Assembly (NCBI GenBank): GCA_946413525.1
Contig: CAMKKZ010000025.1
Coordinates: forward strand, 1 to 56,399
Length of the DNA: 56,399 nucleotides
Reading direction: 5' to 3'
Origin: an uncultured Oribacterium sp.
GTDB taxonomy: Bacteria > Bacillota > Clostridia > Lachnospirales > Lachnospiraceae
Shown: in pieces, positions 34,360 to 41,562 of the stretch
How positions within the stretch are numbered: the first letter of the stretch is position 1
Layout of the letters: each line of letters begins with the position of its first letter
Program-made: the position numbers and the translations under genes
Notes under the pieces: generated by a model
Databases searched by the model: none
What the model was told of the DNA's origin: nothing
Seen by the model: the letters and a program-made list of their open reading frames with translations, nothing else

Positions 34360-34542
34360 ATGGATTACAAAAAAGAACTGCAGGAGATCATAAATCAGGT
34401 AGAGTCCGCAAAAAACCGGCTGGCGGAAGTGACGGAGTCTAAGAGTTTTGATGACACAGAAGCGGATTCTCTGGATGAAGCGCTGGATGCATTGGACGAT
34501 GCCGTTGATATCATGACAGATTTGCTGGAAGAGGAAAAGTAA
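34360..34542 (+). CDS. Small acidic helical protein
   Basis: AGAGGTGG precedes the ATG. The 60-residue product, starting MDYKKELQEIINQVESAKNR and ending DIMTDLLEEEK, has regular leucine/isoleucine spacing that predicts a helical hairpin or coiled coil and a strong negative charge. No family name recognised. It lies 22 bases before the YlxP homologue and may be co-transcribed. Confidence 0.65.
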   Translation: MDYKKELQEIINQVESAKNRLAEVTESKSFDDTEADSLDEALDALDDAVDIMTDLLEEEK

Positions 34543-34564
34543 GCTTCCCATGAAGGAAAAAGAT

Positions 34565-34846
34565 ATGAGAATAGCGGTAATGACATTTAAGCTGCGGGCC
34601 GAATGGGTTCACAGCCTGAAAGAGAAACGAATGATTGTAAAGAGCCTCGTCGCGAAGCTGCAGAACAAATACCATGTTTCGGCAGCAGAGGTAGATGAGC
34701 AGGACACGCACCAGATCATTGTGATCGGCGTAGCGGCAATCGTGCCGCATAATGCCTTTGCGGACAGCCTGATGGATGACATTTCCCGCTTTGTGGAGGA
34801 AAACACGGAGGCGGAGATTATGGATGAGGAGCGGGAGATCCGATAG
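34565..34846 (+). CDS. ylxP: DUF503 (YlxP-like) protein
   Basis: The family begins at the first strand, so ATG 34565 (RIAVMTFKLRAEWVHSLKEKR) behind AAGGA is preferred to 34550. The 93-residue product shows the DUF503 pattern: SLKEKRMIVKSLVAKLQNKY, VSAAEVDEQDTHQ, VIGVAAIVPHN and a C-terminal helix. In Firmicutes ylxP usually sits between infB and rbfA and is thought to aid ribosome or RNA work; here it is away from that operon, so it is a second copy or relocated. Confidence 0.85.
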   Translation: MRIAVMTFKLRAEWVHSLKEKRMIVKSLVAKLQNKYHVSAAEVDEQDTHQIIVIGVAAIVPHNAFADSLMDDISRFVEENTEAEIMDEEREIR

Positions 34847-34904
34847 AATATTCCCTTGCCTGCGTTCGCCGGGAACAGGGCTGAAGATCGCTGACAGTAC
34901 AGAC

Positions 34905-34947
34905 ACTTTTTCCGCAGTATTCTTGTGCTGCGGAAAAACCTTTCTTA
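34905..34947 (+). repeat. Single module of the composite hairpin array
   Basis: TTTTTCCGCAGTATTCTTG and its inverse GCTGCGGAAAAACC match one module of the arrays at 20046 and 21311. It lies 58 bases after ylxP and may act as its terminator. Confidence 0.7.
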
Positions 34948-35011
34948 AATACAGGTGCCGGTTTGATTTTTTTATAGACTTTTTCGTTTTTTTGGTATAA
35001 CATATGGATAA

Positions 35012-35051
35012 TGTAGTCATGAGAAGTTATGAAGGCTTTTCATGACTACAT
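35012..35051 (+). repeat. Hairpin GTAGTCATGA/TCATGACTAC
   Basis: A 10-bp perfect inverted repeat with a 17-base spacer upstream of the amidohydrolase genes; function unknown. Confidence 0.5.
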
Positions 35052-35084
35052 TGTTGTGTCTGACAGGCATGCATGAGGAGCCGT

Positions 35085-35217
35085 ATAGCCTGCGATACCG
35101 AAGCTGTTTGTCATGAATTAAAGCGGCCAAAAACCACTTTATAGGGGAGCCTTAATGATGCGATGCCGCATCGGTATGTCAAGAAATTAGAGTGGCAAAA
35201 ACCCACTCTAATAGGGG
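35085..35217 (+). repeat. Two tandem copies of the palindromic unit upstream of the amidohydrolases
   Basis: Copy 1 contains TTTGTCATGAATTAAAGCGG and CCACTTTATAGGGGAG, copy 2 TATGTCAAGAAATTAGAGTGG and CCACTCTAATAGGGGAG. Each is a short hairpin followed by a purine-rich end, which is close to where a promoter leader would run. Confidence 0.7.
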
Positions 35218-35284
35218 AGGAAAAGAAAAAGAAGAAATAGAAAGAAAAATGAAGAAAGAGAAAAACAACGAAGGGGGCGTAATA

Positions 35285-36952
35285 ATGAAGGCAGATACGA
35301 TTATTAAGAACGCGAAAATCTTCACGGCAGACAAGGATAAGCCGCAGGCGACAGCCCTTGCGCTTAAGGACGGGAAATTCGTCTATGTAGGGGACGAAGG
35401 GGGTCTTTCGGATTATGAGGGTGAAGTTATCGACCTTGGCGGAAGGCGCGTTATTCCCGGCATCATTGACAGCCATGTCCATGTGACTACCGGCGTCGGA
35501 TTTGACTACCTGGATGTGGGGGAGTACGTCGTTTGTTCCAACAAAAAAGAAGCGGTCGACTTTATGGGTCAGTATATTAAAAACAATCCGGACCAGGAAT
35601 GTTACAGGTTTATTCTGGAGCGGAAATACCTGAAAGAGGATATCCTCACAAAGGAAGATCTGGATTCCATTTGTCAGGACAAGGAACTGCTTATCCTGGA
35701 AGGGGAAGGACACAGCGTCTGGGTGAATTCCAGAATACTCGAGAGGCATCAGATTACGGACGACACGCCCGATCCCGTACCCGAACTCAGTTTTTATGTG
35801 CGTAAAGACGGTCATGTGACCGGAAATGTATTTGAATCGGCAGCGTGGCACCTTCTCTTCGATAGTCTGTCTAAAATTACGGACGAGCAGATCGATGCGG
35901 CGCTTTCCCGTTGGATAGATTTTTCCGTAAATGCCGGCGTGACCGCTGTCTTTGACGCGGGCTGGCCGGAGGGCGAGAAGCTTCATGAGCGGGTTTATGA
36001 GCGTTTGCTTGAGTTTGACAAGAAGGGAAAGCTGCCCGTTTATATTGATGGAAGCTATGCGCTGACTCATCCGAAAAAAATGAAGGAAGTCCTGGAACAG
36101 GTGAAGCGTTTCAACCGCAAGTTCAACTCGGAGCACCTGAGGGTCCATACGTTCAAGGTTTTTATGGACGGAACCCTGCGGATCGAGACCGCGGCCCAGG
36201 TCACACCCTATGAAGATACCCATAAAAAGGGCGCTACCACCTTTAATGCGGAGGAAGTGGCAGAGCTTATGAAGCTGCTCAATGAGGAGGGCCTGGATTT
36301 TCATGCGCATACCGTCGGTGAGCAGGCATCACGCGTTGTGCTGGATGGTGTGGAACTTGCTAGGAAGGAGCTTGGGGACAAGTTCCGGGTCAGGGTGACC
36401 TGTGCTCATCTGGAGATTCAGGACGACCAGGATTTGGGGCGCTTCGCGAAGCTTGGCGTGAATGCCAATTATACGGCGTGGTGGCACGCCGGATGCATAG
36501 GGGGAAATCCTTACGAGATATGGTGGCGGATACTTGGCGAAAAACGCGCGAACAATATGTACCGCTGCAAAACGCTTTGGGACAGCGGCGCCAACGTGGC
36601 CTGGTCAAGCGATAATATTGCCTACGCTGATTTTTCGTCCTGGAACCCGTACCTCGGTATTGAGGTCGGAATGACGCGCAGGATAAGTGAAAAGACCCTG
36701 GCTCCCGAAGTCTCCAGAACCGTTGATGAATTCCCGTCTGAGGATCAGAAAATGAGCATTGAAGAAATGCTTCTTGGATATACGATCAATGGAGCCAGGC
36801 AGCTTGGCATCGAGGACAAAAAAGGTTCTGTCTCCGTTGGCAAGGATGCCGATTTTCTGGTGTTTGATAATGATTTGCTTACGGCTGAGCACGAGGGCTT
36901 CAGCCACAACAAGCCCCGGGACGTGTATATCCACGGAAAGAAAATGAATTGA
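35285..36952 (+). CDS. Amidohydrolase family 3 protein (YtcJ-like), first of a tandem pair
   Basis: AAGGGGGCG before ATG 35285; the upstream frame is repeat DNA. The 555-residue protein is a metal-dependent amidohydrolase with the N-terminal beta-sandwich piece MKADTIIKNAKIFTADKDKP, the metal-binding HVH in GIIDSHVHV (about residue 65), KVFMDGTLRIETA, a His in FHAHTVGEQASR, WSSDNIAYADF for the metal Asp region and the closing GSVSVGKDADFLVFDND. Members hydrolyse N-acyl or cyclic amides; the substrate is unknown. 14 bases separate it from the next gene, its diverged paralogue. Confidence 0.88.
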   Translation: MKADTIIKNAKIFTADKDKPQATALALKDGKFVYVGDEGGLSDYEGEVIDLGGRRVIPGIIDSHVHVTTGVGFDYLDVGEYVVCSNKKEAVDFMGQYIKNNPDQECYRFILERKYLKEDILTKEDLDSICQDKELLILEGEGHSVWVNSRILERHQITDDTPDPVPELSFYVRKDGHVTGNVFESAAWHLLFDSLSKITDEQIDAALSRWIDFSVNAGVTAVFDAGWPEGEKLHERVYERLLEFDKKGKLPVYIDGSYALTHPKKMKEVLEQVKRFNRKFNSEHLRVHTFKVFMDGTLRIETAAQVTPYEDTHKKGATTFNAEEVAELMKLLNEEGLDFHAHTVGEQASRVVLDGVELARKELGDKFRVRVTCAHLEIQDDQDLGRFAKLGVNANYTAWWHAGCIGGNPYEIWWRILGEKRANNMYRCKTLWDSGANVAWSSDNIAYADFSSWNPYLGIEVGMTRRISEKTLAPEVSRTVDEFPSEDQKMSIEEMLLGYTINGARQLGIEDKKGSVSVGKDADFLVFDNDLLTAEHEGFSHNKPRDVYIHGKKMN

Positions 36953-36966
36953 AGGAGGATCCTCTC

Positions 36967-38604
36967 ATGAAACAAACACTTATTCTCGGCAACATCATCA
37001 CCATGGATGAAAAGAGGCCCCACGCCCGGGCCGCGATCGTAAAGGACGGCGTGTTTTCCTTTATCGGCAGCGCGGAGGAAGCAAAAAAGCTTGCGGACCC
37101 GGACGCCAAAGTGCTTGACTACGGCGAGAATTTCATTTATCCGGGCTTCCTTGAAGCCCATTCCCATGGCTATCTTGCCGGGGAGCGCGCCATTGGGCAG
37201 GCGGATCTCACGAAGGCCGGCTTAACCACCGACTATGCCAAATACCGCGAGATCATCAAGGAATTTATTGAGAAGAACCCGGACCGCGAGATGTACATGG
37301 CTGCGGGCTGGAATGAAAATGATGAAAAAGTCACCAAGGCATATCTGGACGAGATCTGCCCGGATAAACCGCTTATCATGAATACGGGCGGCGGGCATTC
37401 TATGCTGCTTAATACAAAGGCGCTGGAATGGGCCGGGATAGATAAGGAATACGCGAAAAAATACAGTGCGGACGAGGTGCACGTCGATGAGAACGGTGAA
37501 CCGGATGGCTACATCTGCGAAGCCCCTGTCTTCGAGGTCATGCCCAAGGTTCCCAAGACGCTTGAGAATGCCAAAAAATATCTCCTGGCATGGCAGGATA
37601 TCGCCCTTAAAAACGGCTACACCGCCGTTGCCGACGCCGGCGTGGAGATCGTCTACCCGGAGGCCACAAAGGCATACTATGAGCTTGAGCAGGAAGGGAA
37701 GCTCAAGATGCGTACCTACGCGTATCTGAAGGTTGCCGAGAACGCCGAGGACCCGAAGGCGGAGATCGCCCATGTTGTGGCAGACCGCGCGAAGTACAGC
37801 AACGAATATTTCCACGTGATCGGCGTCAAGACCTTCCTCGACGGCGTGGTCGAAGCCCATACGGCCTGGCAGCTTAAAGAATACGTTGATCAGCCCGGCT
37901 ATCATGGCCTGGAACGCTTTAACAAGCACGACAAGATGGTGGAGTTAATTACAGCGGCCGACGCGGAGGGGCTTTCGGTTCATGTCCACTCCATAGGGGA
38001 CGGCGCGTCGCGTTTCATGCTGGACTGCGTAGAGGAGGCGGAAAAGATCACCGGAGATCGCGATCAGCGAAACATTATGGCGCATCTGCAGTACGTTACA
38101 GCAGAGGATATTAAGCGCATGGCGGAAACCGGTACGACGCCGGCGGTCCCGCCGCTTTGGTCAGGCAGGGAATCTGGCGCATATAATATGGAAGTTGACT
38201 ATGTCGGAAAGGAGCTGGCGGATAATGCCTACCCCATCAAGTCCTTCTACGACGCTGGCGCCAATGTGGTTTTCCATTCAGATTACCCGGTTTCCCCGAT
38301 GATGAGCATAAGGGACAGCATCTACATGGCGGAAAAACGCGCGTTCCCGAAGACATATGGCTTTGAGGGCAATACCGAACGGAATATTGACCAGGCCATC
38401 ACCCGTGAACAGTCACTGCGCGCCCTTACGATCAATGTCGCCCGCCAGTGGCATCAGGAAGACCGCCTGGGCTCCATCGAATTTGGCAAGATAGCGAATA
38501 TGACGGTATATGACTGTGATTTCCTCCATGACGACATTGAGAAGATTCCGGAAGCAAATCTCATCGCAACCATAATAGATGGTGAAGAGGCCTACAGGGC
38601 CTGA
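36967..38604 (+). CDS. Amidohydrolase family 3 protein (YtcJ-like), second of a tandem pair
   Basis: AAGGAGGATC places the start at ATG 36967. The 545-residue product aligns in order with its neighbour: MKQTLILGNIITMDEKRPHA, metal motif FLEAHSHGYL, KTFLDGVVEAHTA, HVHSIGDGASRFM, FHSDYPVSPMMS and GSIEFGKIANMTVYDCD. The two differ at most positions, so the duplication is old and the substrates may differ. They form one operon; no transporter is included. The next gene on the plus strand is a CdaR-type regulator. Confidence 0.88.
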   Translation: MKQTLILGNIITMDEKRPHARAAIVKDGVFSFIGSAEEAKKLADPDAKVLDYGENFIYPGFLEAHSHGYLAGERAIGQADLTKAGLTTDYAKYREIIKEFIEKNPDREMYMAAGWNENDEKVTKAYLDEICPDKPLIMNTGGGHSMLLNTKALEWAGIDKEYAKKYSADEVHVDENGEPDGYICEAPVFEVMPKVPKTLENAKKYLLAWQDIALKNGYTAVADAGVEIVYPEATKAYYELEQEGKLKMRTYAYLKVAENAEDPKAEIAHVVADRAKYSNEYFHVIGVKTFLDGVVEAHTAWQLKEYVDQPGYHGLERFNKHDKMVELITAADAEGLSVHVHSIGDGASRFMLDCVEEAEKITGDRDQRNIMAHLQYVTAEDIKRMAETGTTPAVPPLWSGRESGAYNMEVDYVGKELADNAYPIKSFYDAGANVVFHSDYPVSPMMSIRDSIYMAEKRAFPKTYGFEGNTERNIDQAITREQSLRALTINVARQWHQEDRLGSIEFGKIANMTVYDCDFLHDDIEKIPEANLIATIIDGEEAYRA

Positions 38605-38631
38605 GTGTTTTCCGAAGTAACTCTTTTCCCA

Positions 38632-38826
38632 TCGGATAGAGCGGGACGGAATGTGCTGAATCGTGAATTCCGTATCCATCCAGCTTGTTCCCGCCTGCCG
38701 GTGGGATGGAGTGGCGCAGGCCGGATCCGGTATAAATGCCGCATATTTTCCCGTCTGCCAGTGGGACGGGGTTCCCGAACGGATGAAAATCTTAAGGCAA
38801 GGCTTTTTCCCACTTGTCAGCGGGAT
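38632..38826 (+). repeat. Four degenerate GGGA hairpins at about 57-bp spacing
   Basis: TTTCCCATCGGATAGAGCGG, TTCCCGCCTGCCGGTGGGAT, TTCCCGTCTGCCAGTGGGAC and TTCCCACTTGTCAGCGGGAT can each form a short hairpin and are spaced evenly with unrelated sequence between them. Confidence 0.55.
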
Positions 38827-38862
38827 GGAAGTAAAGACGTAAATCACACAAGGAATTAAGGA

Positions 38863-38968
38863 AACGCTGATTCAAGCGTTTCCGGCGCCGAAAATGCGCC
38901 GCTTCGCGGCAAATTTCCTTTGCATTTTCGAGTGCATCATAAGGAAATGCTGATTTAATCCGCATTTC
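38863..38968 (+). repeat. GCGGCAAATTTCC repeat, copy 2
   Basis: Shares GCGGCAAATTTCCTTTGC and AAGGAAATGCTGATTTAATC with 10806-10880, preceded here by the hairpin GGAAACGCTGATTCAAGCGTTTCC written in two halves. Confidence 0.75.
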
Positions 38969-38973
38969 CTTAA

Positions 38974-39014
38974 CCCCTTCGGACGGCTGAAAATGTCCGG
39001 AGGGGCTTTTTTTT
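38974..39014 (+). terminator. Rho-independent terminator of the amidohydrolase operon
   Basis: CCCCTTCGGAC pairs with GTCCGGAGGGG (11 bp with G-T pairs), followed after one C by eight T. It lies about 370 bases past the last gene, behind the repeats. Confidence 0.85.
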
Positions 39015-39205
39015 ATCGCAGGGCTGCGTAAGGAAACATTCCTGCTTACGCCGAGCCCTCAGGCGGGCAGGGGGAGTGCCCCTCCGGGTGCTTTACGCAG
39101 ACCTTGCGCGCCGAGCTCTGCGGTTACAGTTCAGACTTCCACACCCCCTGATATTATCTATTGATTGATGTATATGTAATTTTTCATGCTATGAGCGGCT
39201 TTTTT

Positions 39206-39370
39206 CCGCGGCCTCCTGGCAGGGGAATTGGGACAATTGTCGAATTTTACTGTCCATCCCCCTTCCGGCCGCGGTTTTCTGGCAGGGGAAATGGGACAAT
39301 TGTCGAATTTTACTGCCCAGCTCCCCCTCCTCCCGCAGACTTCGAGCAGGGGAAATAGAACTATTGGCAA
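39206..39370 (+). repeat. 63-bp direct repeat with GACAATTGTC palindromes upstream of the CdaR-type gene
   Basis: Two copies offset by 63 bases share CTGGCAGGGGAA and GGGACAATTGTCGAATTTTA; a third partial copy has GAGCAGGGGAAATAGAAC. The palindrome GACAATTGTC is at 39232-39241 and 39295-39304, about 200 and 130 bases before the promoter. They could be operators. Confidence 0.75.
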
Positions 39371-39435
39371 AAGTGATGAGGTGTGAATTGTTACGCTCTG
39401 CGGGCGGGTAGGGGGATTTCATTACCCTGCGCGAT

Positions 39436-39464
39436 TTGCCCCCTGGCCGCCGTTTTGGTATAAT
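39436..39464 (+). promoter_or_regulatory. Candidate promoter of the CdaR-type regulator gene
   Basis: TTGCCC at 39436 and TATAAT at 39459 with a 17-base spacer, 62 bases before the start codon. Confidence 0.7.
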
Positions 39465-39526
39465 ACATTATGAGATATTGAGCTGCGGCAATGAGATCAT
39501 CTTCGTAAAGTTGAGGAGGAGATGCC

Positions 39527-40621
39527 ATGCCTGTACCTATTCATCTGCAACTTGCGCAGCAGATTGTAGATACGTTAAAAACGATCTGCAGCCATGACAT
39601 CAATTATATTGACATTAACGGAAGGATTTTCGCCAGTACGGATCCGGCCCGCGTGAATGGCTATCACGAAGGGGGGCACAGGGCCGCAAGGCTGGGGGAG
39701 ATCGTTACGATAGAGGAGGATGACCCTGTCAAGGATGTCCGGAGAGGGATCAATATGCCGATCCGTTATCACGGAAAGACGGTAGCGGTCATCGGCATTA
39801 CCGGGGATCCGGAAGGGGTGCGCCGCTATGCCGACCTGGCTCAGCGTATCACGCTCCTTCTTTTGAGGGAGCAGGAGGTGGATTCGCGATATTATGACCG
39901 GAGGACCCAGACCGGGTATCTTGTGAGGGCATTGATCGATAATGAAATGCTGCCCTCGGGCTTTATTTCCGAGGTGCTGGCGAAGAACGGCATGTCCGAT
40001 GATGCTGAGCAGTGGAGGACTGTGGTGATACAGCTTTGTTCCGAAACCCGGGAACCCCTAGCTTCCATTGAGCTTGCTGTGCAGGATATATCGGAAAGAA
40101 TGGGGAACTGTCTTTATGCGTATCGTTTCCCCAACGAGTTCGTCATCCTGTTCAAGGAAAGCGGGCTTTCATCCTGGAAACGTGCCTTGCGTTCTCTTGC
40201 TTCGCGCTTTTCGGAGGATATCCGAGTAGGGGTGGGATCGCCGGGGAGGCTTTCCCGGCAGGACCTTTCCTTCCAGGCGGCGAAAATGGCGATTCACAGC
40301 CTGCCTTCCGGCGAAAATGTCGCGTTTTATGAGAGCGTGAGGCTGGAGCTTCTCCTTGGGGGCGTAGACAAGGCAGCCGGGGCGCTCTATATCAGGAAGT
40401 GCCTTCATGATCTGGACGGCGAGGACCGGGAGCTTCTGGGGCATTATTACGCGTCCGAAATGTCACTGAAAGAGACGGCAAGGCGCTGCTGTTTGCATAT
40501 TAATACCCTGCAGTACCGGCTGAACAGGATCCGGGAGAGATGCGGCCTGGATCCCAGGAGCTTCCGGGATGCCGCCGCCCTTTACGCGGCGCTGAGGCTG
40601 GAACAGATGGCAAGCCCGTGA
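39527..40621 (+). CDS. CdaR-type sugar-diacid/glycerate regulator
   Basis: GAGGAGG precedes the ATG. The 364-residue protein has the N-terminal diacid-recognition domain (QLAQQIVDTLKTICSHDINY, IFASTDPARVNGYHEGG, GINMPIRYHGKTVAVIGITG) and the PucR-type helix-turn-helix near the end: LKETARRCCLHINTLQYRLN at about 313-332. CdaR-type proteins activate genes for uptake and use of sugar diacids and D-glycerate. Here the likely targets are the glycerate kinase and permease genes at 29.3-31.8 kb or the amidohydrolase pair just upstream. Own promoter at 39436; possible operator repeats upstream. Confidence 0.9.
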   Translation: MPVPIHLQLAQQIVDTLKTICSHDINYIDINGRIFASTDPARVNGYHEGGHRAARLGEIVTIEEDDPVKDVRRGINMPIRYHGKTVAVIGITGDPEGVRRYADLAQRITLLLLREQEVDSRYYDRRTQTGYLVRALIDNEMLPSGFISEVLAKNGMSDDAEQWRTVVIQLCSETREPLASIELAVQDISERMGNCLYAYRFPNEFVILFKESGLSSWKRALRSLASRFSEDIRVGVGSPGRLSRQDLSFQAAKMAIHSLPSGENVAFYESVRLELLLGGVDKAAGALYIRKCLHDLDGEDRELLGHYYASEMSLKETARRCCLHINTLQYRLNRIRERCGLDPRSFRDAAALYAALRLEQMASP

Positions 40622-40724
40622 GGCTCTGAAAATTAGATGATGCTTTCATACGCAGCTCGCGGCAAGCGCGAGGGTTAAATAAATAATTACGACTCGTTCC
40701 CAGTCAGATCGGATTAGAGCAGAC

Positions 40725-40856
40725 TTGCCCCGCAGGCGTTTCACTATGTCAGAACTCAGAGCGGCAAAACCCCACTCTGATAGATGAGCCGATTTGCCCC
40801 ACAAGCGGTTCGCTATGTCAGAATTCAGAGCGGCAAAACCCCGCTCTGATAGATGA
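40725..40856 (+). repeat. Two intergenic copies of the palindromic unit (best consensus)
   Basis: Both contain CTATGTCAGAAYTCAGAGCGGCAAAACCC and CTCTGATAGATGAG when written with Y for C/T; the second starts GATTTGCCCCACAAGCGG. These match the copies inside the ABC, transglutaminase and cyclase genes, and lie between the CdaR-type gene and a recombinase remnant. Confidence 0.85.
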
Positions 40857-40857
40857 G

Positions 40858-41106
40858 GAGATCTTCCTTCGGCAAAAGGAGCTGTATGATCAGAAGGAAA
40901 CCAGGTTGAACGAGTAAATCCAGAAGCAGACGGCGGTGGTGAGGGCTTTGGAGCAGGAGTTGGATGCCATGCCGGATGGGCTTGCCACGGGGGATAAGGT
41001 TATCACGGCGAATAGGCTGACAAAGGAATTGTTGGATGCTTTCGTAGAGAAGGTGATCGTGAAACCAGGGCAGCAGGCGGAGATAGTGTGGAAGTTTCAG
41101 CAGTAG
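40858..41106 (+). pseudogene. C-terminal remnant of a large serine recombinase
   Basis: The frame reads EIFLRQKELYDQKETRLNE, TAA at 40915-40917, then QTAVVRALEQELDAM and LTKELLDAFVEKVIVKPG and IVWKFQQ to a stop. The last part matches the usual end of large serine recombinases, where a helical region is followed by T-x-E-x-L/I-D-x-F-V/I-x-K-V/I and I-x-W-x-F. Only the last about 80 residues remain, with an internal stop, so an old integrated element was probably lost here. Confidence 0.7.
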
Positions 41107-41124
41107 AATACACATTTATTGGAG

Positions 41125-41158
41125 GAAGAGTGGCAAAAATCAGCCATTCTTCTTTTTT
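41125..41158 (+). terminator. Rho-independent terminator
   Basis: GAAGAGTGGC pairs with GCCATTCTTC (one G-T), loop of eight, then six T; just past the recombinase remnant. Confidence 0.75.
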
Positions 41159-41319
41159 GAATTTGAGGAATTAACAATAGATGGAAGAACAGTTACAGAG
41201 GCGGCGGAAATGTCATTGCCAAAGGGCATTTTTTCTGGATTTTATGCTGAATGATTTGTATTATAAAGTAATAAATGCCATTGGCATTCTGACGGAGTGC
41301 CGGAGATTGAGGAGCCTGA

Positions 41320-41550
41320 AGATTGCGATGCCGCGGCTGTTTGCCCTCTATTTAAAATGGCCTGAATACCATTTTAATAGAGGAGCCAAATAGCCTGCGA
41401 TACCGCGGTTGTTTGTCATTAATTAAGTCGGCAACCCCCCCTTAATTGAGGCGGCAGTATGTTTTGTCGGTCTCCGGCGAAAAGCCTTTCCGATGCGTTA
41501 CTGTATCGGTCTGTCACAAAATCAGAGTGGCTCAAACCACTCTAATAATG
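41320..41550 (+). repeat. Three diverged copies of the palindromic unit before the large surface-protein gene
   Basis: Arms AAAATGGCCTGAATACCATTTTAATAG (in two halves), TTTGTCATTAATTAAGTCGG with CTTAATTGAG, and CTGTCACAAAATCAGAGTGG with CCACTCTAATAATG follow each other, each after a GCGATACCG-like or GATGCG-like head. The last copy ends next to the ribosome binding site of the gene at 41563. The remaining 41159-41319 holds nothing convincing. Confidence 0.65.
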
Positions 41551-41562
41551 AAGGAGGGAGCG

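Noticed and set aside
35111..36310. Minus-strand open frame of 399 codons opposite the first amidohydrolase
   Set aside because: Shadow frame; all family motifs are on the plus strand.
38632..38826. Possible CRISPR array
   Set aside because: Only four short, divergent hairpins with no exact repeat; spacer-like parts contain further repeats. Not CRISPR.
41181..41393. 70-codon plus-strand frame
   Set aside because: Ends inside a palindromic unit; no binding site; probably chance.
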